In this document: one piece after another, positions 22,696 to 23,536 of the stretch
Layout: every line of letters begins with the position of its first letter
How positions within the stretch are numbered: position 1 is the stretch's first letter
Assembly: GCA_946612455.1 (NCBI GenBank)
Contig: CAMOER010000038.1
Coordinates: 1 to 23,536, forward strand
DNA: 23,536 nucleotides
Reading direction: 5' to 3'
From: UBA3305 sp002373555
GTDB lineage: Bacteria > Bacillota > Clostridia > Lachnospirales > Lachnospiraceae
Program-made: the position numbers and the translations under genes
The notes under the pieces: model-generated
The model's input: only the letters and a program-made list of their open reading frames with translations
Told to the model about the DNA's origin: nothing
Database searches by the model: none

Positions 22696-23457
22696 ATGAA
22701 CACAGTAAAAGTCAGAAACATTGAGATCGGCGCAGGCATTCCGAAAGTGATCGTGCCCATCGTGGCGAAGGATGCGGACGGCATCGAAGCAAAGGGAAAA
22801 GAGCTTACGAATTACACGATGGATGTTGTCGAATGGCGCGTTGATTTCTACGATGATGTATTTGACATCGAAAAGACGGTCGCGACCGCTAAGAGACTCA
22901 GAGAGGCGCTCGGCGAAACCGTCATCCTCTTTACCTTCCGTACTAAGAAGGAAGGCGGAGAGAAGGAAATCGATATGGATACCTATACCGCCCTCAACAA
23001 GGCGCTGGCGGAATCCGGCTATGTCGATTTGGTGGATGTCGAAGTGTTCTCCGGTGATAATGTCGTCAAAGAAAATATTGAGAATATCCATGCGGCCGGA
23101 AAACTCGTCGTCGCCTCCAATCATGATTTCTTCAAGACACCTGATAAGGAAGACATCGTATCCAGACTGAAGAAGATGCAAGATATGGGCGCGGATATCC
23201 CGAAGATCGCGGTCATGCCGACAAGCGTGGCGGATGTCATCACACTACAGGCTGCGACCGATGAATTCGCACACGGGATCGGCGACCGTCCGATCATCAC
23301 CATGAGCATGGGACCGAAGGGCGTCATCACCCGCCTTGCCGGAGAACTCTTCGGCAGCAGCATGACATTCGGCGCCGTCGGACAGGTTTCTGCACCTGGA
23401 CAGATCCCGGTGGAGAAACTGCAGGCAGCGATGAACATCCTGCATGATGCGATCTGA
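22696..23457 (+). CDS. aroD: 3-dehydroquinate dehydratase, type I
   Basis: Third step of the shikimate pathway, converting 3-dehydroquinate to 3-dehydroshikimate through a Schiff base. The product is 253 residues, the normal length. Active-site residues match the well-studied Salmonella enzyme position for position: E46 and R48 (VEWRVDF), H143 (SNHDFF), K170 (PKIAVMP, Schiff-base lysine) and R213 (GVITRLAGELFGS). I chose ATG 22696, which has AAGGAG 9 bases upstream; the frame stays open upstream, but that stretch contains the promoter. It stands alone with its own promoter and terminator. No other shikimate gene is in the window. Confidence 0.97.
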   Translation: MNTVKVRNIEIGAGIPKVIVPIVAKDADGIEAKGKELTNYTMDVVEWRVDFYDDVFDIEKTVATAKRLREALGETVILFTFRTKKEGGEKEIDMDTYTALNKALAESGYVDLVDVEVFSGDNVVKENIENIHAAGKLVVASNHDFFKTPDKEDIVSRLKKMQDMGADIPKIAVMPTSVADVITLQAATDEFAHGIGDRPIITMSMGPKGVITRLAGELFGSSMTFGAVGQVSAPGQIPVEKLQAAMNILHDAI

Positions 23458-23483
23458 TAAAGCTGGTATAAGACTGAAGAGGG

Positions 23484-23520
23484 GGCTGTCGCACTAAGTG
23501 ATTAGTGCGACAGTCTTTTT
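23484..23520 (+). terminator. Intrinsic terminator after aroD
   Basis: CTGTCGCACTAA (23486-23497) pairs perfectly with TTAGTGCGACAG (23502-23513) around a GTGA loop. A G-U and a G-C pair extend the stem, and five Ts follow (23516-23520). Confidence 0.93.
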
Positions 23521-23536
23521 AAACGGATGAAATCCG

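Overview
The window is a stretch of bacterial chromosome. It is visibly G+C-rich, densely packed, and almost entirely on the + strand apart from two short minus-strand genes. The contents point to Bacillota, most likely class Clostridia: strong AGGAGG-type ribosome sites, frequent TTG and GTG starts, a tetrahydrofolate (THF) riboswitch in front of an ECF folate transporter gene, an AmmeMemoRadiSam gene set, and a CXXC microprotein of the CD1871A kind. I cannot place it to genus. I saw no tRNA, rRNA, insertion sequence, phage gene or CRISPR array, and no gene-free stretch longer than about 300 bases.

Region 1 (1-2092) is folate metabolism. The end of formate-THF ligase (fhs) is followed 20 bases later by a class-I THF riboswitch, a 16-bp hairpin that buries the ribosome site, and the folate ECF transporter S-component gene folT. 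A strong terminator follows.

Region 2 (2111-10264) starts with a minus-strand DtxR/MntR-type metalloregulator. It is divergent from a tight six-gene + strand operon: greA, exodeoxyribonuclease III, a Cof-type HAD phosphatase, and then three coupled genes. These three are a MmcQ/YjbR-like + TerB-N + TerB-C protein, a BrxD-like P-loop ATPase and an Lhr/BrxHI-like helicase. The operon ends in a hairpin terminator that overlaps the helicase stop codon. The trio is the best candidate for an under-described system. It carries the ATPase-helicase pair of type 2 BREX with a TerB protein, but no methylase, PglZ or nuclease is in view.

Region 3 (10272-16129) holds a minus-strand CYTH protein with its own promoter, facing a good promoter for sbcD-sbcC. 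Then come nth (endonuclease III), a 39-residue membrane peptide and trmL. With exodeoxyribonuclease III upstream, this makes DNA handling the main theme of the middle of the window.

Region 4 (16149-20814) is a redox-flavoured cluster of unknown function: a fused Memo/LigB-like + AMMECR1 protein, its partner radical SAM enzyme, a SpoVK/CbbX-type AAA ATPase, a CXXC membrane microprotein, and an overlapping NapH-like membrane iron-sulfur protein.

Region 5 (20844-23520) has an M24 Xaa-Pro peptidase, an overlapping protein with a possible papain-like Cys/His/Asp-Asn arrangement, and aroD (type I dehydroquinate dehydratase) with its own promoter and a strong terminator. All assignments were made by reading motifs and layout. 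No database search was run.
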